NCBI GenBank assembly: GCA_947447665.1
Contig: CANFJX010000005.1
Span: 105,279-169,278, forward strand
DNA: 64,000 bases
Source: Bacteriovoracaceae bacterium
GTDB lineage: Bacteria > Bdellovibrionota > UBA1018
Direction: 5' to 3'
Made by a program: the position numbers and the translations under genes. This document shows, one piece after another, positions 46,012 to 56,529 of the stretch (its first letter is position 1; every line of letters begins with the position of its first letter). Under the pieces are notes generated by a model that worked only from the letters and a program-made list of their open reading frames with translations, had not been told where the DNA came from and did not search any database.

Positions 46012-46926
46012 CTATTTTCGAACCCGAGGCTTCAACCACTCCTCCTGAGTGAGTGGTGATAAATCACCCTTGAAACGGCGATGAGTCCAAAGCCACTGCT
46101 CAGGGTGTTCATAAATACTTTTTTCGATCTGCTGGGAGTAATGAGCCGTATTCAATGCCAGTTCAAGATGTGGATCTGCTGCACCCTCCCAATCGAGCGG
46201 AGGATGAATTTCTAAGACCCATGAGCCATCGGGATTTCGATAGTTAACCGCAGGAAGCACTGCGGCACCGGTTCTTTTCGCAAGAGTCGCAATGAGCATC
46301 GAGGTCCCAACCGGAGTGCCAAACACAGGAACTCGAACCCCCACGGGCGGTCCTACGTATTGATCGAGTACAATTCCGACAGCTCCATTTTTTTTGAGGT
46401 GGTGGAGCACGTCCTTCAAAGTACGGGGCTCGTAAGTAGCTTTCACACCGCAGGCGAGGCGCCCCCTCTCAATCGCTCGATGAAGCCATCCCGGTTTGAC
46501 CCGCTTAGTCACCATCATTAAATCCAAATCCAGAAGAATGGACCCACCAACCGCCATCATTTCCCAATTACCCAAATGACTCGTCAGAAATACAATCCCC
46601 TTGCCTCGCTGAAGAGCCTCCCGCGTATAATGGGGATTTTTGACGGTCATCCAGCGGGAAACGAATTTTTTCATAGGCCCAAGCAGCAGGAGGATCTCAA
46701 AAATGAGTCGCCCCAAATGGACATAGCTCGCACGAAAAATTCTCTGCTGTTCTTGGGTCTGTTGCGAATAGGCTCGAGTTAAGTTCTCTCGCACAACCCG
46801 GGAGCGAAAACGCAGACCCATGAGTATCCACCCAAGACCCGTGCCCCAGAGGAGTTGTAGCAGGCGGGGCTGAGCCCAGTAAGCCCACGCCAACCCTCGC
46901 AAAAAAAATAAGACTAAATGGCCCAC
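46012..46926 (-). CDS. lpxL: Lipid A late acyltransferase (LpxL/HtrB family)
   Basis: This roughly 304-residue enzyme adds a secondary acyl chain to the lipid A precursor at the inner membrane. It has one N-terminal hydrophobic segment, the catalytic HxxxxE motif as SHLGNWE, and VGIVLDQYVGPPVGVRVPVFG and AAVLPAVNYRNPDG, all typical of LpxL/HtrB. I start at GTG 46926, eight bases after GGGAG, overlapping the lpxK stop by 13 bases; the longer frame to 46962 would add 12 residues. Only one acyltransferase of this type is in the cluster. Confidence 0.92.
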   Translation of the reverse strand: MGHLVLFFLRGLAWAYWAQPRLLQLLWGTGLGWILMGLRFRSRVVRENLTRAYSQQTQEQQRIFRASYVHLGRLIFEILLLLGPMKKFVSRWMTVKNPHYTREALQRGKGIVFLTSHLGNWEMMAVGGSILLDLDLMMVTKRVKPGWLHRAIERGRLACGVKATYEPRTLKDVLHHLKKNGAVGIVLDQYVGPPVGVRVPVFGTPVGTSMLIATLAKRTGAAVLPAVNYRNPDGSWVLEIHPPLDWEGAADPHLELALNTAHYSQQIEKSIYEHPEQWLWTHRRFKGDLSPLTQEEWLKPRVRK

Positions 46927-47852
46927 ACCACGCGCTCCCAGTTTTCTCTCCCCTGAACCCAATCAATTTCGGGCTCCAGCACGATCACCTGATCCGGGGA
47001 AACCCCAAGACTTTTCCACTTCACCCAGTCTTTGCCGGTCAAGGCAACCCCAAGCCCAAGACCCTCAGCCTGGCTCAGGTAGTTTTCAATAGTCTGCCGA
47101 TCATATCTGAAATGATCCTGCATCGCAGTGTGTTTGACAATAACGTAGCCAGATTGAAGTGCCAACTGACGCGCTGTCTCTGAACTTGCAATCCCCGTAA
47201 AAAGCCAGAGAGGCTCAGTGGATACTGCCTGAGTCAACTTAAATTGAACCTGAGTCCAAGGCTTCTGAGTTTGCCACTGGGAAAACTCAGGCAAAACATC
47301 TCCCTTGGTCCAGACCAGGAGGTCAGCGGCGTGGAGTGCGGACCAGGAATCTCGAAAAAAAATCTGATTGGGCTGGGCCGATGTGAGAGCTACCACTTCA
47401 ACGTCTTTAACGATTTGGTGATTCTGAAACCCATCATCCAACACGACGATGTCGGGGGGCCCGCCTACTGCCATCAAAAGTCGCCGGTACTGCTCGACTC
47501 GATTTTGTCCAACACCGATCCACGCATTTGGACAGAGATCATGAAGCAGAATGGCTTCATCACCCCACTCTAGGGCTGATTCACCCGAGCGATCAGGAGA
47601 AAGGATTCCACCCCTTTTTTCTCGCTCACCTCGGTAACCGCGAGTGAGAATCCAAACTCGAAGACCTTTTTGCGCACCCTCATTTGCAATCTGTGCGACC
47701 AAGGGGGTCTTGCCGGCACCCCCTGCCTGAATATTTCCAACGCTCACCACACGGGCATCGATGCGCACCTGGTGGAAAAACCCAGCCTTCGCGCCGAAAC
47801 GACTTAATCGGGAGGCACTCGACCATAAGGAGGATCCCAATTGAATCAACAA
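46914..47852 (-). CDS. lpxK: Tetraacyldisaccharide 4'-kinase
   Basis: This 312-residue kinase phosphorylates the 4' position of the lipid A disaccharide. The P-loop is visible as NIQAGGAGKTPLV, followed by LTRGYRGE and DIVVLDDGFQNHQI, which are LpxK signatures. An N-terminal amphipathic segment would touch the membrane. It overlaps lpxB upstream by 7 bases and lpxL downstream. Confidence 0.95.
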   Translation of the reverse strand: MLIQLGSSLWSSASRLSRFGAKAGFFHQVRIDARVVSVGNIQAGGAGKTPLVAQIANEGAQKGLRVWILTRGYRGEREKRGGILSPDRSGESALEWGDEAILLHDLCPNAWIGVGQNRVEQYRRLLMAVGGPPDIVVLDDGFQNHQIVKDVEVVALTSAQPNQIFFRDSWSALHAADLLVWTKGDVLPEFSQWQTQKPWTQVQFKLTQAVSTEPLWLFTGIASSETARQLALQSGYVIVKHTAMQDHFRYDRQTIENYLSQAEGLGLGVALTGKDWVKWKSLGVSPDQVIVLEPEIDWVQGRENWERVVWAI

Positions 47853-49087
47853 ACAACCCCCCGGCCTCGAAGAATTTTCAGAATCTCCTGTGCGGCCCGA
47901 TGACTCGGACTCTCAGTGGATGAGTGGGGATCTGAGACACCCAGTGCTTTTCGGACCCTTTCAAATACGCTTTGCATTTGCTCTCGCCGGCTGGGGTCCA
48001 TGAAAAGCGAGACCACTTCATTTGCGAGATCTCTGGGATTTGCCTTTTCGCAGAGGAGCTCTGGAACAGGCCAGGGCTGACCGGGAGTCCAACCCGCCAC
48101 CCAGTTAACTAAGCCCACGGGTCCTCGAAACCGAAGTAAATTTTTGAATGCCCATCCGGTCAATGCGCTGGGACGGTAGGCAATTACGTGACAGCACCTC
48201 AGAAGCCCTGCTTCGAGGGTAGAGGTTCCCGATTTAATTAAGCCCACGTCTGCAGCAACGAGGCAACGGTGAGCGTCCCCCTGAGAAAACCGAACCTCAA
48301 GATCTGTACTCCCACCCTGCTCACTCAGCCTATTGAACTGCGACTGAAGAGGCTCAACTGCAACCCCAGGTGGAAGCGGCATCAAAATCTGGAGCGCCTG
48401 ATCGGCTGCAAGTTCGCCTTCTTCCTTCAAACGCTGGGCAATGATTTGAGCAGCCTCGATCATGAGCGGAAAATGCACCTTGAGTTCGGCCGGGCGACTG
48501 CCGGGCATTAAAACTAAAACAAGGTCCTGAGGTCTGAGCAAGAGTTGAGCGCGAGCGACCTGCTTAGAAAGCTCCCAGGGAAGCTCGTCAACGAGTGGAT
48601 TGCCTACAAATTGAAAGGGGATATCTTCGTGTCGATAATAATCCTCTTCGAATGGAAAAATTGATAAAATCTTAACGAAATACTTTTTGAGAAATTGGAT
48701 TCGATTTTTTCTCCAGACCCAGATCTTGGGTGGAATGTAATAAACCGCAGGGATTCCCAGTCTTTTAAGACCCTTGGCCAAACGAAAGTGAAAGTCAGGA
48801 TAATCCATGAGAATAGCCAGATCCGGACTCCGTCTAGCTGCGGCTTGCTTCAAACTCCGAAGAGCTTGAAGAACTCGAGGGAGACGAAAAAAAACCTCGC
48901 TCAGCCCCATCACAGACAAGTCCTCAGCCCGGACAACCGCTTGCAAACCAGCGGATCGCAATCGAGGTCCGCCCACACCAAAAACTTCAAGCTCTTGATC
49001 AGGCGGTAGGCATTTTTTTAGGGCCTCAACGAGCTCTGCACCGTGAATGTCTGAGGAGGACTCGGCGGCGGAGAGCAGGAGCTTCAA
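47846..49087 (-). CDS. lpxB: Lipid-A-disaccharide synthase
   Basis: This 413-residue GT19 enzyme joins lipid X and UDP-diacylglucosamine. It has the N-terminal LSAAESSSDIHGAELVEAL (usually GE-x-SGD-x-HGA), VFGVGGPRL, IPAVYYIPPKIWVWRKNR, FVGNPLVD, and the donor-binding IKSGTSTLEAGLL. It overlaps lpxA by 4 bases (upstream) and lpxK by 7 (downstream). Slightly longer than the E. coli enzyme. Confidence 0.96.
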   Translation of the reverse strand: MKLLLSAAESSSDIHGAELVEALKKCLPPDQELEVFGVGGPRLRSAGLQAVVRAEDLSVMGLSEVFFRLPRVLQALRSLKQAAARRSPDLAILMDYPDFHFRLAKGLKRLGIPAVYYIPPKIWVWRKNRIQFLKKYFVKILSIFPFEEDYYRHEDIPFQFVGNPLVDELPWELSKQVARAQLLLRPQDLVLVLMPGSRPAELKVHFPLMIEAAQIIAQRLKEEGELAADQALQILMPLPPGVAVEPLQSQFNRLSEQGGSTDLEVRFSQGDAHRCLVAADVGLIKSGTSTLEAGLLRCCHVIAYRPSALTGWAFKNLLRFRGPVGLVNWVAGWTPGQPWPVPELLCEKANPRDLANEVVSLFMDPSRREQMQSVFERVRKALGVSDPHSSTESPSHRAAQEILKILRGRGVVC

Positions 49088-49857
49088 CGCGATACACCTG
49101 CTTCGCTTTTTCGAATAAAATCAATGAAGCCCATCACCTCGGGAGAATCTCCGTGACGCTCTTGTATCTCTAATAAACAAGGTTCTTTTTGAATATCTGT
49201 CCGCACCCAAAGCTTGATCACCTCATTGATCTTTTGGATTGTTTCAGCGGGAAACCCACGTCGTCGTAATCCCACAATATTGGCACCCTTCACCACGCAA
49301 GGTCGCACTCCGAGTGCAACACAATAGGGAGGAATATCTCTCTCTAGCCCAGACGAACCGCCTACATAGGCATAAGCACCCACACGAACGAATTGAGAGA
49401 CCCCCACCATTCCGCCCAAGATGGCGTGATCTTCCAGAATCACATGACCCGCAAGGCCCCCGTAGTTCGAAATGATGCAATGATTGCCCACCAGGCAATC
49501 ATGCCCGAGGTGGGAATAAGCCATGATCAAACACTCATCGCCGACTCTCGTAATGCCACCCCCTTGGATCGTTCCCAAATTCATCGTCACGGACTCCCGG
49601 ATGACATTTTTGTTACCAATGATGAGCTGGGTAGCCTCTCCCCGATATTTTAAATCTTGGGGAACTGCCCCTAAAACGGAGAACGGAAAAATCATGTTGT
49701 CTTCGCCGATTTGAGTCCATCCATCTAATACGACGTGGCTCATCAAACGGGTTCGCGCACCGATTTTCACATGAGGTCCGATCGTACACCAAGGACCGAT
49801 TTCAACACTCGGGTCAATTTGCGCTTCAGGATGAACTTGAGCAGTGGGATGAATCAT
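49084..49857 (-). CDS. lpxA: UDP-N-acetylglucosamine O-acyltransferase
   Basis: This 257-residue left-handed beta-helix enzyme carries out the first step of lipid A synthesis. Hexapeptide repeats run from IHPTAQVHPEAQIDPSVEIG; the catalytic His region is MAYSHLGHDCLVGNHCII, and ALGVRPCVVKGANIVGLRRRGF is typical of LpxA. It follows fabZ by 8 bases in the usual order. Confidence 0.96.
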   Translation of the reverse strand: MIHPTAQVHPEAQIDPSVEIGPWCTIGPHVKIGARTRLMSHVVLDGWTQIGEDNMIFPFSVLGAVPQDLKYRGEATQLIIGNKNVIRESVTMNLGTIQGGGITRVGDECLIMAYSHLGHDCLVGNHCIISNYGGLAGHVILEDHAILGGMVGVSQFVRVGAYAYVGGSSGLERDIPPYCVALGVRPCVVKGANIVGLRRRGFPAETIQKINEVIKLWVRTDIQKEPCLLEIQERHGDSPEVMGFIDFIRKSEAGVSR

Positions 49858-49865
49858 AATTTTTC

Positions 49866-50375
49866 CTATGAGCCCTGGACCGTTAGGCTAGCAAGGATCT
49901 CAGCCTCGGCCACCTTCCGACCCTCAACTGTCGCCATACACTGAAATACATAAAGCTTAGCAGCGCGACACTGCTTCACTTCGGTTTCGATCCGAAGGGT
50001 ATCTCCGGGTACAACAGGTTTTCGAAACCGAGCCGAATCGACTCCGGCCAAAATACATCGAAATCCTTTTAAAGTCTGCTCCGAAGCGCCCTGTAAAGTT
50101 GGGAAGATCGAAAAACTTGCGACCTGCGCCATAGTCTCCAAAATCAATACGCCTGGCATAATAGCAAAATCAGGAAAATGTCCCTGAAAAAAAGGCTCAT
50201 TATAGGTGACGTTCTTGATCCCTACCACCCGAGTCCCCACTCCAGCACTCGGCACGATCCCGTCAGGATGGGGTACGGGGTGAATCTCCAAAATCCGATC
50301 AACCAACAGAAACGGACTCCGATGAGGCAAAAATTTTCTAACTTTTTCAATATCCAAACGAAACTGAGACTCCAT
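49866..50375 (-). CDS. fabZ: 3-hydroxyacyl-ACP dehydratase FabZ
   Basis: This 169-residue hot-dog fold dehydratase has IRKFLPHR-like start (VRKFLPHRSPFLLVDRILEI), the catalytic His/Gly region FFQGHFPDFAIMPGVLILETMAQ with active Glu. It removes water from 3-hydroxyacyl-ACP in fatty acid synthesis and competes with LpxA/LpxD for substrate. It lies directly after lpxD (no gap). Confidence 0.96.
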   Translation of the reverse strand: MESQFRLDIEKVRKFLPHRSPFLLVDRILEIHPVPHPDGIVPSAGVGTRVVGIKNVTYNEPFFQGHFPDFAIMPGVLILETMAQVASFSIFPTLQGASEQTLKGFRCILAGVDSARFRKPVVPGDTLRIETEVKQCRAAKLYVFQCMATVEGRKVAEAEILASLTVQGS

Positions 50376-51479
50376 CTATTTCTTTCTCCGCTCGGTCAAA
50401 AGCCTGCCCAAAAGTGCGTGAACTTTGAAATGTTCACGGTGCTCCCTCTGTGGGTTTCCCACCGCTGTCCCGCCCTTTTCAACATCCTTAGTCACCAAAG
50501 TCAGAGCTCCCACACTGGCTCCGTCCTTCACATGAACGTGATTGGTAATTCCGGTCAACCCCCCCAGAGTCACAAATTTACCCAAAACCGAGTTTCCAGC
50601 CAGACAGGTTCCGCCGCAGATGATCGCTCCCTCACCCACGATGGAGTTGTGCCCGACGTGAACAATATTATCGATTTTGGATCCCTTGCCGATGCGGGTC
50701 TGCCCAAAGGTCGCTCGATCGATGCAGCTATTGGCTCCGATCTCGACATCATCTTCGACGATGACCTTGCCGAGGTGGTAAATCTTTTGGTGACCGAGCA
50801 TAGCCTTTCCCTCTCGGTGGGGAGCATAGCCGAAGCCGTCGGAGCCGAGAACGACTCCCGCATGAATTCTTACTCGATTTCCGATCTCTGTCCCCTCATA
50901 AACTGTGACGTTGGGAAAAAGAACTGAACTCTCTCCAACATTACAATGAGGGCCGATAAAGCAGCCGGGATAAAGAACCGTTTGGGCTCCAATGCGGGTC
51001 CCTTTCTCCAAGACGCAATGAGCTCCAATTCGGACGCCTTCTCCCAAGAAGACACTCGAATCCACCACCGCCGAAGGATGAATATCCGACCTTGGTGGAC
51101 TCGCTCCTTCCGGCATCTGGAGTCGAGACGGAATATGTGCCACGGTCGAGAGGTGTTGTGCAAACCTCTCTGAGATCGTTGCCATTGCCCTGTAGGGATC
51201 TGAGCAGCTCACCACAGCGGCAGAGCGCCATAGCTTAAGCCCAGAAGCCCTCAGAGGTTCAACAAATGCATCTCCGGTGATCAAAACTCCTGGATTGGCT
51301 GTGGGTAACTCCCCTTCAAACGCACGGGAGAAAAAGAAACCCACCTCATCGGGCTGAGAAGTCTGCAGAGAGGCTGGCCGGTTGACCTGGATTGAATCGA
51401 GGCTTTCCCGGCCGAGCACATCCGCGTTCACAAGTCGGCCCTGGATCCACTCCAGGATTTGATGAACCGAAAACGACAC
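50376..51479 (-). CDS. lpxD: UDP-3-O-acylglucosamine N-acyltransferase
   Basis: This 367-residue enzyme adds the N-linked acyl chain to the lipid A precursor. It has an N-terminal uridine-binding domain (1-110) and a left-handed beta-helix of hexapeptide repeats ([21 protein letters not shown] on); the catalytic His is in [17 protein letters not shown]-terminal helix ([20 protein letters not shown]) would bind acyl-ACP. It shares one base with the ompH stop. Confidence 0.96.
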   Translation of the reverse strand: MSFSVHQILEWIQGRLVNADVLGRESLDSIQVNRPASLQTSQPDEVGFFFSRAFEGELPTANPGVLITGDAFVEPLRASGLKLWRSAAVVSCSDPYRAMATISERFAQHLSTVAHIPSRLQMPEGASPPRSDIHPSAVVDSSVFLGEGVRIGAHCVLEKGTRIGAQTVLYPGCFIGPHCNVGESSVLFPNVTVYEGTEIGNRVRIHAGVVLGSDGFGYAPHREGKAMLGHQKIYHLGKVIVEDDVEIGANSCIDRATFGQTRIGKGSKIDNIVHVGHNSIVGEGAIICGGTCLAGNSVLGKFVTLGGLTGITNHVHVKDGASVGALTLVTKDVEKGGTAVGNPQREHREHFKVHALLGRLLTERRKK

Positions 51480-52018
51480 TAGACTTTGCTACCCTTATCA
51501 AAAGTCGAGACGACTTCGCTGGTCAGATCGTCTTTATCTTCTGAATGAAGAACAAAATTTTCATTTTTTTCAAGAACGATGCTGTAGTTCTTTTTCTTCG
51601 CAAGATCGGAGATAATCGCACGCATTTTCACAACAATGGGCTGAGTGAGTGAGCGTTCCTTCACTTGAATTTCTTCCTGGGACTGTTGGGTCGCCTGCTG
51701 AAACTTCAGGATCCGGTTTTGAAGCTCGCCTTGCTTTTTAATTCGGGCCTCATCGTTCATCACGAGGGACTGCTTCTGAAAGTCTTCATTCATCTTCTTG
51801 ATCGCAGCTTCTTCCTTCTGAAACTCGACTTTCTTGGCATTGAATTCATGCTCAAGTTGTGAACGGGCTTTCTTTCCAGCTTCTACGAGCTGAAGAGCCT
51901 TCTGCATGTCGACTACAGCGACTCTCTGTGTCCCTTCCGATGCAAAACTGAGGGCCCCCCCACCGTATGCAAGTACTGTCAGAAATGTAAAAAAACTCCA
52001 CTGTTGAATTTTACTCAT
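51479..52018 (-). CDS. OmpH/Skp-family periplasmic chaperone
   Basis: This 179-residue protein has a signal peptide ([18 protein letters not shown]) and the OmpH/Skp layout: [24 protein letters not shown], then a long coiled coil (about 45-135, rich in Lys, Glu, Gln) and a short C-terminal strand ([17 protein letters not shown]). Skp trimers hold unfolded outer-membrane proteins in the periplasm for delivery to BamA, the next gene upstream. Start ATG 52018. Confidence 0.9.
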   Translation of the reverse strand: MSKIQQWSFFTFLTVLAYGGGALSFASEGTQRVAVVDMQKALQLVEAGKKARSQLEHEFNAKKVEFQKEEAAIKKMNEDFQKQSLVMNDEARIKKQGELQNRILKFQQATQQSQEEIQVKERSLTQPIVVKMRAIISDLAKKKNYSIVLEKNENFVLHSEDKDDLTSEVVSTFDKGSKV

Positions 52019-52125
52019 TGTTTTCTCCCAGGTTTAAGGCTGCTTTTAACCGCCAAAAATGACGTTAAAACAAGCATCTTTAATAGCAAATCACATCCTC
52101 AAGAGAATTGGAAGCCTGCAACGGA

Positions 52126-54537
52126 TCAAAATGCTGGGCCAATGAAGAAATTAAACTGGGAACTACTTTCAGTGGCCAATCGATTGAGGGGGTAGCCCCA
52201 CTCCAACCTAAGCGGTCCAATCGGCGAAAACCAGCGAATGCCGAAGCCCACATCAGATCGAAGGTCGCTGAAAATTCCTGGCGGAAACCGATCCCAGGCA
52301 TTACCAACATCACAGAAAACTACTGCCTTAATTCCAGCCTCTTTCAGAACAGGGTACTCTAATTCAAACATGGCCAATGCCTTCACTGTTCCACCAGTCG
52401 GGCGTTGTGGATTAGTAGGATCACCTGTCGAAGCTTGAGGCCCCAACCCGTAAAACGGGAAGCCTCGCATATCATTAGGCCCCCCCAAGTAAAATCTCTG
52501 AGAAGAAGGGATTTGACGAGAGCCATACTGAGCGACTTGAGCAAACTCCAAGTTCTGCCGAAAAACTAAATCCCCAATGACTTTTTGATAAAATCGGTTA
52601 TTGAGGTCCCACTTGTAGAAGGTCATTTCCCCCGGCCAGCTCGCCACCTCAAATGAGGCACTCTGATAATTGCCCGCAGTAGTTTCGAATCGATTATTCC
52701 TAAGATCTCGAATCATACTCAACGTAACACTCGATAGAAACCCATTGTCCAATTGTGCAGCTCGACTAAAATCAGCTCCAGTGATCGCCGTTCCTAGCGA
52801 AGTCACATTAATATCATCCAAACGCTCGAACTTATAGGTCACGTACCCATAGGTGTAATCCATAATGGGGTGACCCACCCTGATATCAGCTCCCTTTTTC
52901 TGTAAGGTATAAGCGTAAGGAATTGGGATTCTCAAATAGTAAAAATCAAACCCAGCGCTCCACAAAGTATCGAAAGCATAGGGATCATTAAATCCCAGAT
53001 TTAAACTCTGCTGAGGCGATCCCGGGGCCAACTGCCCAGAAAGATTCAAAGACTGACCCCGACCGAACAAATTAATCTCAGAAACTTGAGTAGTAAAGAA
53101 GAAGCCATTGGCGCTCCCCCAACCTGCTCCAACCGTGACGGTGCCCGTGGATCGCTCTTTGACGGTGATGTCTAAGTCAAGCACATCAGGTTTACCTTTA
53201 TGGCTCTTAGTATTAAATACGACTTCGCCGGGCGAGAAAAATCCAAGACGCTCGACATTCTCTCTTGATAACCTGAGCTTGGTCCCACTGTAGAGCTCGC
53301 CCTCGCGGACTTTCAGCTCTCGACGAATGACTTTGTCGTAGGTTTTGCTATTCCCTAAAATGTTAATTTCGCCAAAGTAAACTAGATTGCCTTTTTCAAA
53401 GCTGTAATCAAAATCGATCGTCTTAGCATCGTCGTGAACATTCATTTTCGGAATGACGTTCACGAAAGCATAACCTAAATCTTGGTACTTCTCGGTGAGA
53501 TTTTGGATTTCCTGATTTCTTTTCGCAATACTGAAAATGTCGCCGGGTTTCTGTACCAGGCTAGAATGAAGTTCGTCTCGTGGAAACAGAAGATCACCCG
53601 AAAAGTCGGTTGACCCAATCCGGTATTGCTCCCCTTCATCGACGTAGATGGAGATGTAAAGCCACTTCTTATCATCACTCACAGTTACGACGGGGCTCTC
53701 ATAGCGAAACTTAATATAGCCATGATCCAGGTACCAATAGAGAAGTCTCTGCAAGTCTTGCTTAAATGCTGATTCCTTAAAGCTGCCGGAGCCACTAACG
53801 AACGAGAAAAAACCCCCTTCGCGCGTTTCTCCCAATTGAGCTTTCAGCTCTTGATCATTGAACTTCTTGTTATTGAGAAAGGTGATCTTCTTAATCTGAA
53901 CTTTGTCGTAGTCGTTGACTTTGTAAGTAAGACTGACCTCATCCGGTCCAAGCGACTTAATATCGTAGCTCACCTTTGCGAGGTAATAGCCCTTTTCTTC
54001 ATAGTGTCTCTGAATGAGAGCCACATCTTCTTTGACTTTATTAATATCAAGAATCGACCAATCTTTGACTTTGATGACCTCTTTCAAATCACTCGTCGTC
54101 ATCTTCTCATTGCCTTCGAACTCCACCTTGGCAATAACGGGACGCTCTTGCAGGGTATAGATGAGCTTTACCCCTCCGGAGGGTAAATCCTCCCCCACTA
54201 CCGAAATCTCATCAAAGTATCCCATCGCAAAAAGTGCCCGAATGTCAAAACTGATTTGATCCTGACTCACCGCAGATCCAACCTGAGTGCCGACTTTGGC
54301 CAAGGCAGCATCCTTTTCAATGCGCTTGAGCCCCTGAACCTGAATCTCCTCGACTTTTTTACCCACCAGAGACGAGGGCAGCTCGCTCTGTCCTGCGCGG
54401 GCCTCGAAAACTGTGCCCAAAACTATGGGACCAAACAGAGTAGGGATGAAAAGTAGAAAAAAGAAAAACACCCTCAACAGGATTTGAAGGGAGGTTTGAA
54501 CTTTGAGCAAATTCTGAGTCAATCTGAGAGGCAACAC
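52126..54537 (-). CDS. bamA: Outer membrane protein assembly factor BamA
   Basis: This 803-residue protein has an N-terminal signal (LRVFFFFLLFIPTLFGPIVL), five POTRA-like repeats (about 62-440; VEEIQVQGLKRIEKDAALAKVG begins the first), and a C-terminal 16-strand barrel (about 445-803) with the lid-lock motif as MRGF in RFYLGGPNDMRGFPFYG. It ends SSSQFNFFIGPAF, with the terminal Phe typical of barrels. It inserts beta-barrel proteins in the outer membrane. The start used is a GTG; later in-frame starts are possible because no ribosome site is clear. Confidence 0.95.
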   Translation of the reverse strand: MLPLRLTQNLLKVQTSLQILLRVFFFFLLFIPTLFGPIVLGTVFEARAGQSELPSSLVGKKVEEIQVQGLKRIEKDAALAKVGTQVGSAVSQDQISFDIRALFAMGYFDEISVVGEDLPSGGVKLIYTLQERPVIAKVEFEGNEKMTTSDLKEVIKVKDWSILDINKVKEDVALIQRHYEEKGYYLAKVSYDIKSLGPDEVSLTYKVNDYDKVQIKKITFLNNKKFNDQELKAQLGETREGGFFSFVSGSGSFKESAFKQDLQRLLYWYLDHGYIKFRYESPVVTVSDDKKWLYISIYVDEGEQYRIGSTDFSGDLLFPRDELHSSLVQKPGDIFSIAKRNQEIQNLTEKYQDLGYAFVNVIPKMNVHDDAKTIDFDYSFEKGNLVYFGEINILGNSKTYDKVIRRELKVREGELYSGTKLRLSRENVERLGFFSPGEVVFNTKSHKGKPDVLDLDITVKERSTGTVTVGAGWGSANGFFFTTQVSEINLFGRGQSLNLSGQLAPGSPQQSLNLGFNDPYAFDTLWSAGFDFYYLRIPIPYAYTLQKKGADIRVGHPIMDYTYGYVTYKFERLDDINVTSLGTAITGADFSRAAQLDNGFLSSVTLSMIRDLRNNRFETTAGNYQSASFEVASWPGEMTFYKWDLNNRFYQKVIGDLVFRQNLEFAQVAQYGSRQIPSSQRFYLGGPNDMRGFPFYGLGPQASTGDPTNPQRPTGGTVKALAMFELEYPVLKEAGIKAVVFCDVGNAWDRFPPGIFSDLRSDVGFGIRWFSPIGPLRLEWGYPLNRLATESSSQFNFFIGPAF

Positions 54538-54601
54538 TAGAACTAATTTCTAGGTGGGTAACGTGACGCTGTCAACAAATATAGAGTTAAAAATCTTCAT
54601 T

Positions 54602-55312
54602 TCACGACTGAGGGATGAAGGCCCCATCTTTCATAGGCAACACACGATGCATGGTGTGAGCAACTTCTAGATCATGAGTTGCTAACAAGACTGAGACTCC
54701 TGTGGTCTGGTTCAACTTCACTAATAATTCGATAATTAAATTTCGGTTGACCGAGTCCAGATTCCCCGTCAACTCATCAGCCAAGATCAACCTCGGACGA
54801 AGGATCACCGCCCGAGCGATCGAAACTCTTTGCTGCTCACCCCCGGAAAGCTCGGCAGGACGATGCTCGAGCCGGTCCTTCAATCCAACAAACTCTAAAA
54901 GCTCACGGGCCTGTTTTGAAGCAACCGAACGGGAAAGACCAGCAATCAGCGATGGCATCATGACATTTTCCAAAGCTGAGAACTCGGGCAAAAGATAGTG
55001 GAACTGAAATACAAAACCTAACGATCGATTTCTGAATTCTGATAATTTTTTTTCAGAGAGCCCAAAAAGATTCTGCTGCTCATCTCCAAAGTATACCCGC
55101 CCCGAAGTCGGGGGCTCTAATGTGCCCAAAATATGAAGTAAAGTACTCTTCCCCGCACCTGAAGATCCAGTAATGGCGACCATTTCGCCGGGCGAAATAC
55201 TTAGATCCACCCCTCGAAGTACTTTAATTTCTTTTTTACCTTTAAAAAAAGACTTCTGAAGGCTCGCCGCGCGGATCAACGGAGTAGGACCTTCCCCTAG
55301 GATCTTATTCAT
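54602..55312 (-). CDS. lolD: Lipoprotein-releasing ABC transporter ATPase
   Basis: This 236-residue ABC ATPase has Walker A GSSGAGKST, the Q-loop FQFHYLLPEFSALENVM, signature LSGGEQQRVSIARA and Walker B LILADELTGNLD; the LLPEFSALENVMMP wording is typical of LolD. It powers release of outer-membrane lipoproteins with LolC, whose gene overlaps it by 8 bases upstream. Confidence 0.94.
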   Translation of the reverse strand: MNKILGEGPTPLIRAASLQKSFFKGKKEIKVLRGVDLSISPGEMVAITGSSGAGKSTLLHILGTLEPPTSGRVYFGDEQQNLFGLSEKKLSEFRNRSLGFVFQFHYLLPEFSALENVMMPSLIAGLSRSVASKQARELLEFVGLKDRLEHRPAELSGGEQQRVSIARAVILRPRLILADELTGNLDSVNRNLIIELLVKLNQTTGVSVLLATHDLEVAHTMHRVLPMKDGAFIPQS

Positions 55313-56522
55313 ATCTCAATCCCTCTAAAGGTGAGCGTTTTGAAATCATCCAAGAGGGGTAGAGCGTCGCCAAAAAAGAAATGACGAGCGCCATCAAAGT
55401 AATCAAGGCGATCTCAGGCCAGCGCACAATGACCGGTAAAAAACCAATATAATAAATATCAGCAGGGAGATCGATCCAGTGAGTTTTCTCTAAGAGCCAA
55501 CCCAGTCCCACTCCCCCGAAAACTCCCGCTATGGTTCCCACAGTGCCAATACCAAGTCCTAAAAAGCAAAAAAGAAAAAAACTCTGACTTGGCAAGAACC
55601 CCATCGCTTTTAGAATTGCGACTTCTTTTCCCTTGTCATGAATCATCATCATCAGGGTACTCACCACATTAAAAGCCGCCACTACCACAATCACTGTTAG
55701 GATCAACGCGATCACTGCTTTTTCTAATTGAATTGCATAAAAAAGATTCTTATTGAGTTGACTCCAATCCTTAGCTCGAAATGGATAGCCAAATGCGTCC
55801 GACAAACGCTCGGAGGCCATGCGAGAGTTAGCGCCTCCCTTTAAACGAATATGAAAAGTAGTCACGCGCTCGGGCTGACTCAAAAATTTTTGAACAGAAG
55901 GAAGTGCCATGAATAAAAATTTAGAATCGTACTCGTACATTCCCATTTGCACCATCCCCACAACCCGGACTTGCATAGCACTGGCTTGAGAGTTCTCTCC
56001 AGCTACAAATGGGATGATCAAACGAATCTCCGAGCCAACAGTTGCACCCAGTTTGTTCGCTAAGGCACTGCAGAGGGCGACCTCGCCATCGGTAACAGGA
56101 AGCCTTCCAGAAATAATCCGTTGAGGAATTTTGGTCACCAAACCAATACTCTCAGGCTCAATCCCCTGCAAGACAGCACCGGAAACGGAGTCACGTCCTG
56201 AAGCCATAATTTCAGTCACAAATGAAGGACTAATTGCTTGTGCCTCAGGTAAAACCCTTCGAATCTCCCGGGTGGCAGCCTCCACATCTCGGACAGGTTC
56301 ACCGCGAGAATAAAGAAGTACGTCTCCGTTCATAGAGGTAATCACTTGAGTGAGCTCACTCTCAAAACCATTAATCACACTCGTCACGAGCGTGAGCGCC
56401 ATCACTCCCAAGGCTACGCCAACAACTGAAACCCAAGCAATTAAAGAGATAAATCCATCCGAGGATTTCGAGAGTAAAAACCGCTTTGCGAGTGTAAAGA
56501 TCAACCCCCCAGATCTTGCCAT
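55305..56522 (-). CDS. lolC: Lipoprotein-releasing system membrane protein (LolC/LolE)
   Basis: This 405-residue FtsX-type permease has four membrane helices (about 23-47, 270-295, 318-345, 370-392) and a large periplasmic MacB-like domain between the first two. ISLIAWVSVVGVALGVMALTLVTSV matches the first helix of LolC/LolE. Only one such permease is in the window, so the complex may be a homodimer (LolF-like). It starts 7 bases after lysS. Confidence 0.92.
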   Translation of the reverse strand: MARSGGLIFTLAKRFLLSKSSDGFISLIAWVSVVGVALGVMALTLVTSVINGFESELTQVITSMNGDVLLYSRGEPVRDVEAATREIRRVLPEAQAISPSFVTEIMASGRDSVSGAVLQGIEPESIGLVTKIPQRIISGRLPVTDGEVALCSALANKLGATVGSEIRLIIPFVAGENSQASAMQVRVVGMVQMGMYEYDSKFLFMALPSVQKFLSQPERVTTFHIRLKGGANSRMASERLSDAFGYPFRAKDWSQLNKNLFYAIQLEKAVIALILTVIVVVAAFNVVSTLMMMIHDKGKEVAILKAMGFLPSQSFFLFCFLGLGIGTVGTIAGVFGGVGLGWLLEKTHWIDLPADIYYIGFLPVIVRWPEIALITLMALVISFLATLYPSWMISKRSPLEGLRYE

Positions 56523-56529
56523 TCTCCGC